A stretch of DNA of 7,659 bases, taken from assembly GCA_003162595.1 (NCBI GenBank), contig PMNJ01000200.1:1-7659 (forward strand), read 5' to 3'. Below are positions 1 to 6,263 of this stretch, one piece after another. The stretch is from Bacteroidales bacterium. GTDB taxonomy: Bacteria; Bacteroidota; Bacteroidia; Bacteroidales; VadinHA17. The position numbers and the translations under genes are program-made. How positions within the stretch are numbered: position 1 is the stretch's first letter; every line of letters starts with the position of its first letter. The notes below the pieces were generated by a model that searched no databases, was not told the origin of the DNA, and saw only the letters and a program-made list of their open reading frames with translations.

Positions 1-378
1 ATTCTTGGAGTAATCTTTGCACTGGCAGCAATTATTACACCTTCTCATTTTACTTTTGTAATACCATTTGTTGATATTGTTACTTTTTCGCCATTAAGAC
101 TTGTTTTGCCTTTAACAGTTCTCTTCGTTGCATTAATGGGACTCGCTAACTCTCTGATGTGGCCGGCACTCTGGCCATTGACAATAAACGGTCTTGGCAG
201 ATTTACTAAAACCGCTTCAGCAATGATCATAATGGCTATAGCAGGTGGGGCAGTGTTACCATTGCTGTACGGGAAACTGGCAGTGATGTTTTCAACCCAG
301 GCTGCATACTTGATATGCGTTCCGGCATACCTGATTATTATGTACTATGCCTTTTTCGGTCATAAAGTGGGGAAATAA
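1..378 (+). CDS. Sugar MFS transporter, FucP/glucose-galactose type (C-terminal part, 5' end outside window)
   Basis: The frame is open from base 1 to the TAA at 376-378, giving the last 125 residues of a membrane protein whose start lies upstream. Four hydrophobic segments are visible (about residues 1-13, 34-60, 72-92 and 100-120), as expected for the final third of a 12-helix major facilitator. The stretch NSLMWPALWPL followed by GLGRFTKTASA and MAIAGGAVLPLLYG matches the conserved helix 10-11 region of FucP-type sugar:proton symporters, a family that imports fucose, glucose, galactose or N-acetylglucosamine across the inner membrane. The substrate cannot be read from this fragment. Its stop lies 2 bp before the NahK-like kinase start, so the two are almost certainly co-transcribed, which points to a hexose or N-acetylhexosamine as cargo. 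Family confidence is high; substrate confidence is low. Confidence 0.88.
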   Translation: MLGVIFALAAIITPSHFTFVIPFVDIVTFSPLRLVLPLTVLFVALMGLANSLMWPALWPLTINGLGRFTKTASAMIIMAIAGGAVLPLLYGKLAVMFSTQAAYLICVPAYLIIMYYAFFGHKVGK

Positions 379-380
379 AT

Positions 381-1475
381 ATGGATTATAACCTGAAGGA
401 TATATTTGAATGCTTCCTCGCTGATGGTACATTCTTAAATGGAGAACCTTATGGCAGCGGACATATTCATGATACCTTCAGGATAGAAACAGCGGAAAAG
501 GGTAAAGACGATTATATACTTCAGAGACTTAATAATAAGATCTTTAAAAATATTCCGGAACTTCAGCACAATATTGAGAGGGTTACAGTTCATCTCAGAA
601 ACAAATTAAAAAATATTCGGGGTTCAGATATTAAAAGGGAGTGTCTTAGACTTATCCCTTCCAGGGATGGTAAAACCTGGATCAATGATAATGATGGCAA
701 TTTCTGGAGAATGTATATTTTCATCTCGAACCATCATTCCTATAACGTAGTTGACAGTCCCGGCAAAGCATTTGAAGGAGGAAAAGCTATTGGCCGTTTT
801 CAGGCTATGTTGTCTGACATGCCGGGAGGGCCACTGTTTGAAACCATTCCCTGGTTTCATGATATTGAAAAAAGACTACAGACCTTCAATATTAAGATAA
901 TAGAAAACCCTGTCGGACGAGTAGAGACAGTTGCTAAGGAGATAGATCAAATCCTCGACAGGGCTGAGGAGATGAAAATTATACTAAGGCTTGGAAAAGA
1001 AGGAAAAATACCATTGAGAATCACTCACAACGATACAAAATTCAATAACATTCTGCTTGATGAAAATGATAAAGCATTGTGTGTAATTGATCTTGATACC
1101 GTAATGCCCGGATATGTCCATTATGATTTTGGCGATGCTATTAGAACTGCTGCAAATACAGCCTCAGAAGACGAGAAAGATCTTTCCAAAATTAAAATGA
1201 GTATAAACCTCTTTAAAGCATATTCCGAAGGTTATCTTTCTGAAACAGGAAATACGCTGAATGATGTGGAAAAGGAGTTTCTTGCATTTGCGCCAAGATT
1301 AATTACTTACACTATAGCTGTCCGGTTTCTTACTGATTTCATTGATGGAGATCATTACTTCAAAATTCATCATGAGTTTCATAATCTTCAGAGAGCCAGG
1401 GCTCAGCTCAGGTTGGTAATGAGCATGGAAGAGCAGTATGAAGATATGAAGAGTATAATCAGGAAATTAACTTAA
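381..1475 (+). CDS. nahK: N-acetylhexosamine 1-kinase-like phosphotransferase (APH fold)
   Basis: This 364-residue cytoplasmic kinase resembles Bifidobacterium NahK (about 360 residues) along its whole length, as far as I can align it from memory. NahK phosphorylates the anomeric carbon of GlcNAc or GalNAc with ATP, feeding UDP-HexNAc synthesis or salvage. Visible landmarks: GSGHIHDTF (26-33) as the nucleotide loop, YILQRLNNKIF (45-55), then the Brenner-type catalytic loop THNDTKFNN (215-223) with D218 as presumed catalytic base and N223 as presumed metal ligand, IDLDT (236-240) as the second metal site, and DFGD (249-252). The segment EDEKDLSK (263-270) is also shared with NahK. The ATG follows the transporter stop by 2 bp, and no better start exists. 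Co-transcription with a FucP-type permease fits import followed by phosphorylation. Related APH-fold sugar kinases exist, so GlcNAc/GalNAc specificity is inferred. Confidence 0.85.
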   Translation: MDYNLKDIFECFLADGTFLNGEPYGSGHIHDTFRIETAEKGKDDYILQRLNNKIFKNIPELQHNIERVTVHLRNKLKNIRGSDIKRECLRLIPSRDGKTWINDNDGNFWRMYIFISNHHSYNVVDSPGKAFEGGKAIGRFQAMLSDMPGGPLFETIPWFHDIEKRLQTFNIKIIENPVGRVETVAKEIDQILDRAEEMKIILRLGKEGKIPLRITHNDTKFNNILLDENDKALCVIDLDTVMPGYVHYDFGDAIRTAANTASEDEKDLSKIKMSINLFKAYSEGYLSETGNTLNDVEKEFLAFAPRLITYTIAVRFLTDFIDGDHYFKIHHEFHNLQRARAQLRLVMSMEEQYEDMKSIIRKLT

Positions 1476-1490
1476 GGTGCTGGTTCCTTG

Positions 1491-1530
1491 GCAAAAAGAC
1501 AAAAGACAAAAGTAAAAAGATAAATGTAAA
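1491..1530. repeat. A-rich low-complexity run
   Basis: The gap after the kinase gene contains a degenerate series of short A-rich units (AAAAGAC, AAAAGAC, AAAAGTA, AAAAGAT). A similar run occurs at 4050-4084. It looks like slippage-prone intergenic filler; I see no promoter or terminator in it. Confidence 0.5.
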
Positions 1531-1550
1531 TATACTGATAGATAGAATTA

Positions 1551-1583
1551 GCCCACCTTTAGGGGGGATGGGGGGCAAAAACA
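1551..1583 (+). repeat. G-rich intergenic repeat, copy A
   Basis: This 33-bp element has a CCACCTTTAGGGGGG half followed by ATGGGGGGCAAAAACA. It matches copy C (4111-4143) at 29 of 33 aligned positions without gaps, and shares its core with copies at 2251-2277 and 7007-7037. The first half can fold as a small hairpin with a TTTA loop. It ends 7 nt before the ATG at 1591, so if it is transcribed it lies in the 5' leader of that gene. Confidence 0.75.
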
Positions 1584-1590
1584 GATAGAT

Positions 1591-2235
1591 ATGGACTGGA
1601 CAAAAGATGAAATCAGGTTTTTAAAGACATTGAGTGATCCCGACAAGATTCAGGGCTTCCTCGATTCAATTGAGTATAATCCAGTATATGAATGCAGGTC
1701 TCCCCGATGGGTAATTAGAAAAAGGTCAGCTCACTGTTTTGAGGGCGCTCTGTTCGCAGCCGCTGGTTTACAATTCTCCGGATACAAACCATTGATTATT
1801 GACCTTAAAGCTTATAATGACGATGATCATGTTATTGCTGTATTCAAACAAGATGGACACTGGGGAGCCGTTGCTAAATCAAACTTCACATCATTAAGAT
1901 ACAGGGAACCTGTTTATCGCTCATTACGTGAACTTGTTATGTCATATTTTGATTTCTACTTCAATACTGACGGTGATAAGTCATTGCGATCTTATTCTTT
2001 GCCACTCGATCTTACTCTTTATAATAGCCGCCACTGGGCAACAACCGATGAAGACCTCGAATATATAGGGGATAAACTGGAAGAGATTCATCATTTTCCG
2101 GTTATGAATAAAAGGATGATCAAAAATCTGAAAAAAGCAAGCAATATTATGCTTCAGGCAGGCATGCTGGGGTCTAATGCGGCCGGACTTTTTAAGCCAA
2201 CAAATCCATTAACCGCAAAGAAAACAAAGCTTTAA
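1591..2235 (+). CDS. Conserved hypothetical protein, probable transglutaminase-like Cys-His fold
   Basis: This is a 214-residue soluble protein with no signal peptide or membrane segment. I do not know a named function. The core reads AHCFEGALFAAAGL (47-60), then hydrophobic strands, then DDDHVIAVFK (77-86) and HWGAVAKSNF (90-99). A Cys at the start of a helix (C49), a His in a beta strand (H80) and a polar residue about 18 positions on (N98) have the order and spacing of the Cys-His-Asp/Asn triad in transglutaminase-like and papain-fold hydrolases. The following RYREPVYRSLRELVMSYF (103-120) is a feature I associate with bacterial hypothetical proteins of this type. The C-terminal 40 residues are Lys-rich and probably helical or disordered. 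It stands alone, 115 bp after the kinase and 199 bp before pccB, with G-rich repeats on both sides. Activity and substrate are unknown. Confidence 0.75.
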   Translation: MDWTKDEIRFLKTLSDPDKIQGFLDSIEYNPVYECRSPRWVIRKRSAHCFEGALFAAAGLQFSGYKPLIIDLKAYNDDDHVIAVFKQDGHWGAVAKSNFTSLRYREPVYRSLRELVMSYFDFYFNTDGDKSLRSYSLPLDLTLYNSRHWATTDEDLEYIGDKLEEIHHFPVMNKRMIKNLKKASNIMLQAGMLGSNAAGLFKPTNPLTAKKTKL

Positions 2236-2250
2236 GAACTAAGGTCGCAA

Positions 2251-2277
2251 ATAAAGGGGTGGATGGGGGTAAAAACA
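2251..2277 (+). repeat. G-rich intergenic repeat, copy B
   Basis: The sequence AAAGGGGTGGATGGGGGTAAAAACA is the right-hand part of the same repeat as copies A and C, with one G fewer in the second run and T in place of C. The C-rich left arm is lost or degenerate, so the hairpin is not preserved. It begins 15 bp after the stop of the Cys-His protein gene, in the same orientation as copy A on the other side of that gene. Confidence 0.65.
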
Positions 2278-2373
2278 CAAAACGCAATAACGCAAATATC
2301 AGACCGGTCGAAATAATTAAGTGTCTATTTATTTGTTTATCATTATATTACGAATATTGCATTTGTGACGGTC

Positions 2374-2413
2374 GAACGTTCTTTTGTAATTATGATGAGA
2401 ATGTCTATTTTTG
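2374..2413 (+). promoter_or_regulatory. Bacteroidetes-type promoter for the acyl-CoA carboxylase genes, with adjacent palindrome
   Basis: A -33 box TTTG (2383-2386) and a perfect -7 box TATTTTTG (2406-2413, consensus TAnnTTTG) are separated by 19 bp. Their centres are 25 bp apart, as expected for the Bacteroidetes primary sigma factor. Transcription would begin near 2416-2420, giving a leader of about 15-19 nt before the pccB ATG, with no clear Shine-Dalgarno site, which is normal in this phylum. An 8-bp palindrome GAACGTTC (2374-2381) sits 1 bp upstream of the -33 box, where a regulator could act. The rest of the 2236-2434 gap contains repeat copy B and no visible gene. The promoter is read by motif only. 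Confidence 0.6.
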
Positions 2414-2434
2414 ATAGCTTAAAATAAATTTGAT

Positions 2435-3991
2435 ATGGATTTATCTGGTAAGTTTTATAAAGCTTTCTCTGACCGCCAGTCAGCGATAGAAAAACAATAC
2501 GGTCCCAAACAAGCTGAAAAACAACATTCAAAAGGCAAGCTTACTGCTCACGAACGGATAAATCTGCTTTTCGATAATAAAACATTTGAAGAAATTGATG
2601 CATTTGTAACGCCGGCTGATCAGCCGGTTGAATTCGGGAAAGTTGAAAGATCTTACGGGGATGGGGTAATTGTCGGTCATGGAAAAGTTAATGGGAGGCT
2701 TGTCTTTGCGTATGCCCAGGATTTCACCATAATGGGTGGATCGCTCGGGATTGTACATGCAAAAAAAATCGCAAAGATTCAGGAGATGGCACTAAAAATG
2801 GGTTCACCGATTATTGCTCTTATTGATTCAGGTGGTGCAAGAATACAGGAGGGAGTTGCAAGCCTTAGTGGTTATGCAGCCATCTTTCAGAATATCATTC
2901 ATTCATCCGGAATAATTCCACAGATCTCTGTAATAATGGGACCTGCAGCCGGAGGTGCTGTCTACTCTCCTGCCCTTACTGACTTCGTCTTTATGGTTAA
3001 TCACACCAGCTATATGTTTGTTACAGGACCTAATGTTGTAAAGGAGGTTCTGAATGAAGATGTATCCTCTGAAGAGCTCGGAGGAGCAGAAGTACATGCC
3101 CGTAAAAGCGGTGTTGCTCATATGATTTATGATGATGAGGAAAATGCAATTCTCGCTTTGAAAAAGTTTCTTTCTTATCTTCCTTCAAATAATGTTGAAA
3201 ATCCACCGATTGTCAATGACGATGGGTCAGTTAACGAGATTAATGAAAAACTGAGGGGCATTATTCCGGAAGATCCGAATAAAGCGTATGATGTTAAAGA
3301 TGTCATAGCCCAGATTATTGATAAAAACAGTTTCTTTGAAACATCAGAGCTCTTCGGTGCAAATCTTGTAACCGGTTTTGCAAGATTAACCGGCAAAACA
3401 ATTGGAGTTGTTGCCAATCAGCCTAAAGTTCTTGCCGGCGTTCTGGATATAAATTCATCAACAAAGGGAGCCAGGTTTATCAGGTTTTGTGATGCCTTTA
3501 ATATACCAATTATTACTTTCGAAGATGTTCCGGGATTCCTGCCAGGTATTGATCAGGAACATTCAGGTATAATCAGGCATGGAGCTAAGCTGCTATTCGC
3601 GTATAGTGAAGCTACCGTTCCGAAAATAACAATAATACTCCGGAAAGCATATGGAGGAGCTTTTATTGTTATGAACAGTAAAAACCTTGGCGGTGATTTT
3701 AGTTTTGCATGGCCATCTGCAGAAATAGCGGTAATGGGTCCCGATGGAGCTGTTGCAATTCTTTACAGAAAAGAACTCGCTGAGTCGAAAAACCCTGTTG
3801 AGCTTAAAAAAGAGCTTGTGAAAAAGTATCGCGATAAAATTGCGAACCCTTTTATTGCCGACGAAAGTGGATATATAGATGAAGTAATTGATCCGGCAGT
3901 GACAAGAAAAAAGATTATCTCCGCTCTGAATGCTCTTAATAATAAATGGGTTAAAGTACCGGCCCGTAAGCATGGGAATATGCCACTTTAA
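2435..3991 (+). CDS. pccB: Acyl-CoA carboxylase carboxyltransferase (beta) subunit, propionyl-CoA carboxylase type
   Basis: At 518 residues this is the normal length for PccB/MmdA. It moves the carboxyl group between carboxybiotin on the carrier protein and an acyl-CoA, classically propionyl-CoA to methylmalonyl-CoA, and is expected to form a cytoplasmic hexamer. The two crotonase-like halves are visible: the N-half has SGGARIQEG (132-140) and MGPAAGGAVYSPA (168-180), whose glycines form the acyl-CoA oxyanion hole; the C-half has DVPGFLPG (364-371), RKAYGGAF (403-410) and AWPSAEIAVMGP (425-436). The end, RKHGNMPL, is the usual tail. I411 lies where strict propionyl-CoA carboxylases are expected to carry Asp (GGAYDVM), so acetyl-CoA may also be used. 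No membrane decarboxylase beta subunit is present here, so a carboxylase is favoured over a sodium-pumping methylmalonyl-CoA decarboxylase. The ATG follows the promoter at 2383-2413 closely. Confidence 0.93.
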   Translation: MDLSGKFYKAFSDRQSAIEKQYGPKQAEKQHSKGKLTAHERINLLFDNKTFEEIDAFVTPADQPVEFGKVERSYGDGVIVGHGKVNGRLVFAYAQDFTIMGGSLGIVHAKKIAKIQEMALKMGSPIIALIDSGGARIQEGVASLSGYAAIFQNIIHSSGIIPQISVIMGPAAGGAVYSPALTDFVFMVNHTSYMFVTGPNVVKEVLNEDVSSEELGGAEVHARKSGVAHMIYDDEENAILALKKFLSYLPSNNVENPPIVNDDGSVNEINEKLRGIIPEDPNKAYDVKDVIAQIIDKNSFFETSELFGANLVTGFARLTGKTIGVVANQPKVLAGVLDINSSTKGARFIRFCDAFNIPIITFEDVPGFLPGIDQEHSGIIRHGAKLLFAYSEATVPKITIILRKAYGGAFIVMNSKNLGGDFSFAWPSAEIAVMGPDGAVAILYRKELAESKNPVELKKELVKKYRDKIANPFIADESGYIDEVIDPAVTRKKIISALNALNNKWVKVPARKHGNMPL

Positions 3992-3993
3992 TG

Positions 3994-4021
3994 CTCAGAG
4001 CTCAGAGCTCAGGGCTCAGGG
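3994..4021. repeat. 7-bp tandem repeat, four units
   Basis: Four adjacent heptamers (CTCAGAG, CTCAGAG, CTCAGGG, CTCAGGG) begin 2 bp after the pccB stop codon. The two variants occur in blocks of two, which suggests expansion by slippage. The unit length is not a multiple of three, but the array lies outside any gene, so changes in copy number would not shift a reading frame. Confidence 0.8.
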
Positions 4022-4049
4022 CAAGGAGGAACAAACAGAGAAAGTCAAT

Positions 4050-4106
4050 AAAAGAAGATAAAAGATAAAGGTTAAAGATAAAAGTGGATACTCTAAAATG
4101 TTAGAG
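4050..4106. repeat. A-rich low-complexity run followed by a small inverted repeat
   Basis: Degenerate AAAGATAAAAG-type units fill 4050-4084, much like the run at 1491-1530. Just downstream, CTCTAA (4091-4096) and TTAGAG (4101-4106) form a perfect 6-bp stem with an AATG loop. The stem is AT-rich and has no following T-tract, so it is a poor intrinsic terminator; it could slow or trim a pccB-accC transcript. It lies within the 194-bp gap between these genes, which holds no gene. Confidence 0.4.
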
Positions 4107-4110
4107 AATT

Positions 4111-4143
4111 AACCCCCTTTAGGGTGGATGGGGGGCAAAAACA
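4111..4143 (+). repeat. G-rich intergenic repeat, copy C
   Basis: This gapless 33-bp match to copy A (29 of 33 positions) has ACCCCCTTTAGGG followed by TGGATGGGGGGCAAAAACA. CCC-TTTA-GGG can form a short hairpin. It lies 42 nt before the accC start, in the same orientation as that gene. Confidence 0.75.
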
Positions 4144-4185
4144 TGGCAAAAAACATTTATTAATGATTTTGAGATTTTTATACTT

Positions 4186-5694
4186 ATGATGAAGATAAAG
4201 AGAATACTCATAGCTAACCGCGGAGAGATTGCGGTCAGGATAATGAAGACTGCTCATCTTATGAAAATTGAAACAGTGGTCGTCAAAACGGCCATTGAAC
4301 CCTATGCAATGTATCTGACAGGTGCTGATGTGATATTTGACAATTCGGAAGATAATTCTGAAATCCCGGTATTTCTTAACATAGAAAAACTTATAGCCAT
4401 TGCTCTTGAAACGAAAGCCAACGCCATACATCCTGGTTATGGTTTTCTTGCAGAAAACGCATATTTCGCTCAGAAATGCATCGATAACGACCTGATTTTT
4501 ATAGGTCCTTCTCCTGATGCAATTTATAAAATGGGAAACAAAACTATAGCAAGGAAAATAGCTTTAGCCAGTGGAATTCCAATGGCAATGGGAAGTGAAG
4601 GGAATATTGCCAATGAGGAAGAAGCTGCCGTAATTGCTGAAAAAATTGGTTATCCGGTTATAATAAAAGCTGCATCAGGGGGTGGAGGAAGAGGCATGAG
4701 GATTGTGCGAAAGGCTGATGAGATGGAGAAGATGTTCATTATCGCCAGCAAAGAGGCTGAGAAAGCGTTCAACGATCCTTCAGTATTTGTCGAGAAATAT
4801 ATTGATAATCCTAAACACATTGAATTTCAAATACTTGGAGACTCAAAAGGAAATGTAATACATCTCGGAGAAAGGGAATGTTCTATTCAGAGGAAGCATC
4901 AGAAACTTCTCGAGGAAGCTCCATCATGTGCGCTTGATGAAAAACTTCGTAAAAAAATGGGAGACATGGCTGTACAGATTGCCAAAGCGGTTGATTATAG
5001 TTCAGCCGGAACCGTTGAGTTTCTCCTTGATACTGATAAGAATTTCTATTTCATGGAAATGAACACCAGAATTCAGGTGGAACACCCGGTAACAGAGATA
5101 ATAACCGGTTTAGATCTTATTGAACAACAGATCAGGATAGCCAATGGAGAGGAACTCAGATATAAACAGAATGACATTAAACTAAAAGGATGGGCTATTG
5201 AATGCAGGATAAATGCAGAGGATGTTCAGGCAGGTTTTTCTCCCGACCCCGGGAAAATTGAAAATTTCAATATGCCCTCTGACCCATGTGTCAGGGTAGA
5301 CACTGGAGTTCAGACCGGTTCTTCAATTGTTGCCAGCTATGATTCTATGATTGCTAAACTGATAGTACGGGGCAAAGACAGGAAGGATGCAATTAAAAAC
5401 TGCAAGATGGCCCTTGATAAAGTCTGGATAAAAGGTACAAAGACAACACTGCCGTTTTTCCGGATGCTGGTACGTCATCAGAAGTTTCAGGATGGAACCT
5501 TTACAACTTCCTTTATTGAAAAGGATCTGGAAAAGTACTATTTTAACAGCGATTATGAAGAGATGCTTGCTGCATGGCTTGCCACCAAGCTCTTCGTTGA
5601 AGAAAACCTTAATGATGACAGTATTAACGTTAATTTTGAACATGGTAAAACTATGAGTCCATGGTTATTAAACAAAAGAATAAATCAGTTCTAA
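4186..5694 (+). CDS. accC: Biotin carboxylase subunit of acyl-CoA carboxylase, with C-terminal extension
   Basis: This enzyme uses ATP and bicarbonate to carboxylate biotin on the carrier protein. It has 502 residues against about 450 for E. coli AccC. The fold is complete: ANRGEIAVRI (10-19), HPGYGFLAEN (82-91), K119 and K161 for ATP, the glycine loop GGGGRGM (165-171), E203-K204, H211, Q235, H238 and K240, E278 and E291 for metal, MNTRIQVEH (292-300), and R341, which corresponds to catalytic R338 of E. coli. Residues 34-62 are unusual: the common SEAD...H...ADEA pattern is replaced by TAIEPYAMYLTGADVIF with no change in length. Residues 455-502 lie beyond the AccC core and resemble the helix and Trp-containing linker (SPWLLNKR) that begins the BT domain of fused propionyl-CoA carboxylase alpha chains. 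ATG 4186 is chosen; ATG 4189 is equally possible. The carrier gene follows after 15 bp. Confidence 0.94.
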   Translation: MMKIKRILIANRGEIAVRIMKTAHLMKIETVVVKTAIEPYAMYLTGADVIFDNSEDNSEIPVFLNIEKLIAIALETKANAIHPGYGFLAENAYFAQKCIDNDLIFIGPSPDAIYKMGNKTIARKIALASGIPMAMGSEGNIANEEEAAVIAEKIGYPVIIKAASGGGGRGMRIVRKADEMEKMFIIASKEAEKAFNDPSVFVEKYIDNPKHIEFQILGDSKGNVIHLGERECSIQRKHQKLLEEAPSCALDEKLRKKMGDMAVQIAKAVDYSSAGTVEFLLDTDKNFYFMEMNTRIQVEHPVTEIITGLDLIEQQIRIANGEELRYKQNDIKLKGWAIECRINAEDVQAGFSPDPGKIENFNMPSDPCVRVDTGVQTGSSIVASYDSMIAKLIVRGKDRKDAIKNCKMALDKVWIKGTKTTLPFFRMLVRHQKFQDGTFTTSFIEKDLEKYYFNSDYEEMLAAWLATKLFVEENLNDDSINVNFEHGKTMSPWLLNKRINQF

Positions 5695-5709
5695 ATTAAG
5701 CTGTTAACA

Positions 5710-6237
5710 ATGGCAAACGATAAAATCCGGATAAAAAAATTATACACACTTTCTTCCGAGAACAGGAAATTCAGCTTTTCCCTCCCGCTGAAGCATAAAA
5801 TAAAGATTGGAAAAAGGGAGTATGAGGTTAAACTTAAGGCAGATGAAAAATACGGTACCTATATACTATGGAAGAACCGGAAGTACCCGGTAGAGATTAT
5901 ACGTTCAAGCCAGAACAAATATGAAATTCTTTTTAACGACATAAGTTACACCTTTACTGTTGAAACACCCTTCTCGCTTCAGAGAATGAAGGTATTAAAC
6001 TCGAACCGAGGTAAAATTGAACAGGAAATAATTAAAGCTCCCATGCCGGGTAAAATTATCGATGTTCTGGTGAGAGAAGGTACCACAGTACTAAGGGGAG
6101 AACCGGTTGTGATTCTGGAAGCCATGAAAATGCAGAATGAAATTATATCTCCGGTAAACGGAATGGTTGTAAAAGTCATGGCCAAACCCAACACTAATGT
6201 AATGAAAGATGATATCCTGGTTGAGATAAAACTTTAA
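5710..6237 (+). CDS. Biotin carboxyl carrier protein with N-terminal BT-like region
   Basis: This 175-residue carrier shuttles carboxybiotin between the biotin carboxylase and carboxyltransferase encoded just upstream. The biotinyl domain covers about residues 105-175: APMPGKI (110-116), the biotinylation motif EAMKM (137-141) with K140 as the target lysine 35 residues from the end, and GMVVKV (151-156). A flexible linker (about 92-108) joins it to a beta-rich region (20-87) with repeated short strands such as YEVKL, YPVEI, YEILF and YTFTV. That region resembles the beta-barrel of the BT domain in propionyl-CoA carboxylase alpha, which docks onto the beta hexamer, and differs from the short Ala/Pro-rich N-terminus of many AccB proteins. 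It would need a biotin ligase encoded elsewhere. The ATG lies 15 bp after the accC stop, so the two are one transcription unit. Confidence 0.92.
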   Translation: MANDKIRIKKLYTLSSENRKFSFSLPLKHKIKIGKREYEVKLKADEKYGTYILWKNRKYPVEIIRSSQNKYEILFNDISYTFTVETPFSLQRMKVLNSNRGKIEQEIIKAPMPGKIIDVLVREGTTVLRGEPVVILEAMKMQNEIISPVNGMVVKVMAKPNTNVMKDDILVEIKL

Positions 6238-6263
6238 TGCTATAAATACCTGTTTGAAAAAAC

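Noticed and set aside
3593..3973. 126-codon minus-strand open frame inside pccB
   Set aside because: It is antisense to a strongly conserved enzyme, its translation is low in recognisable motifs, and similar shadow frames occur opposite accC.
1551..4143. Dispersed repeats considered as a CRISPR array
   Set aside because: Copies are separated by whole genes, differ in length and lie on both strands; there are no regular spacers and no cas genes.
4143..4163. Six-codon open frame (MAKNIY) before accC, as a possible leader peptide
   Set aside because: It starts inside repeat copy C, has no ribosome binding site, no regulatory codon run and no convincing attenuator after it.
4164..4171. TGATTTTG as a -7 box for a separate accC promoter
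   Set aside because: The second base departs from TAnnTTTG and no TTTG lies at the right distance upstream.
2435..6237. Sodium-pumping methylmalonyl-CoA or oxaloacetate decarboxylase
   Set aside because: No membrane beta subunit or small gamma/delta subunit is encoded here, and a biotin carboxylase is, which a decarboxylase does not need. A beta subunit elsewhere in the genome cannot be excluded.
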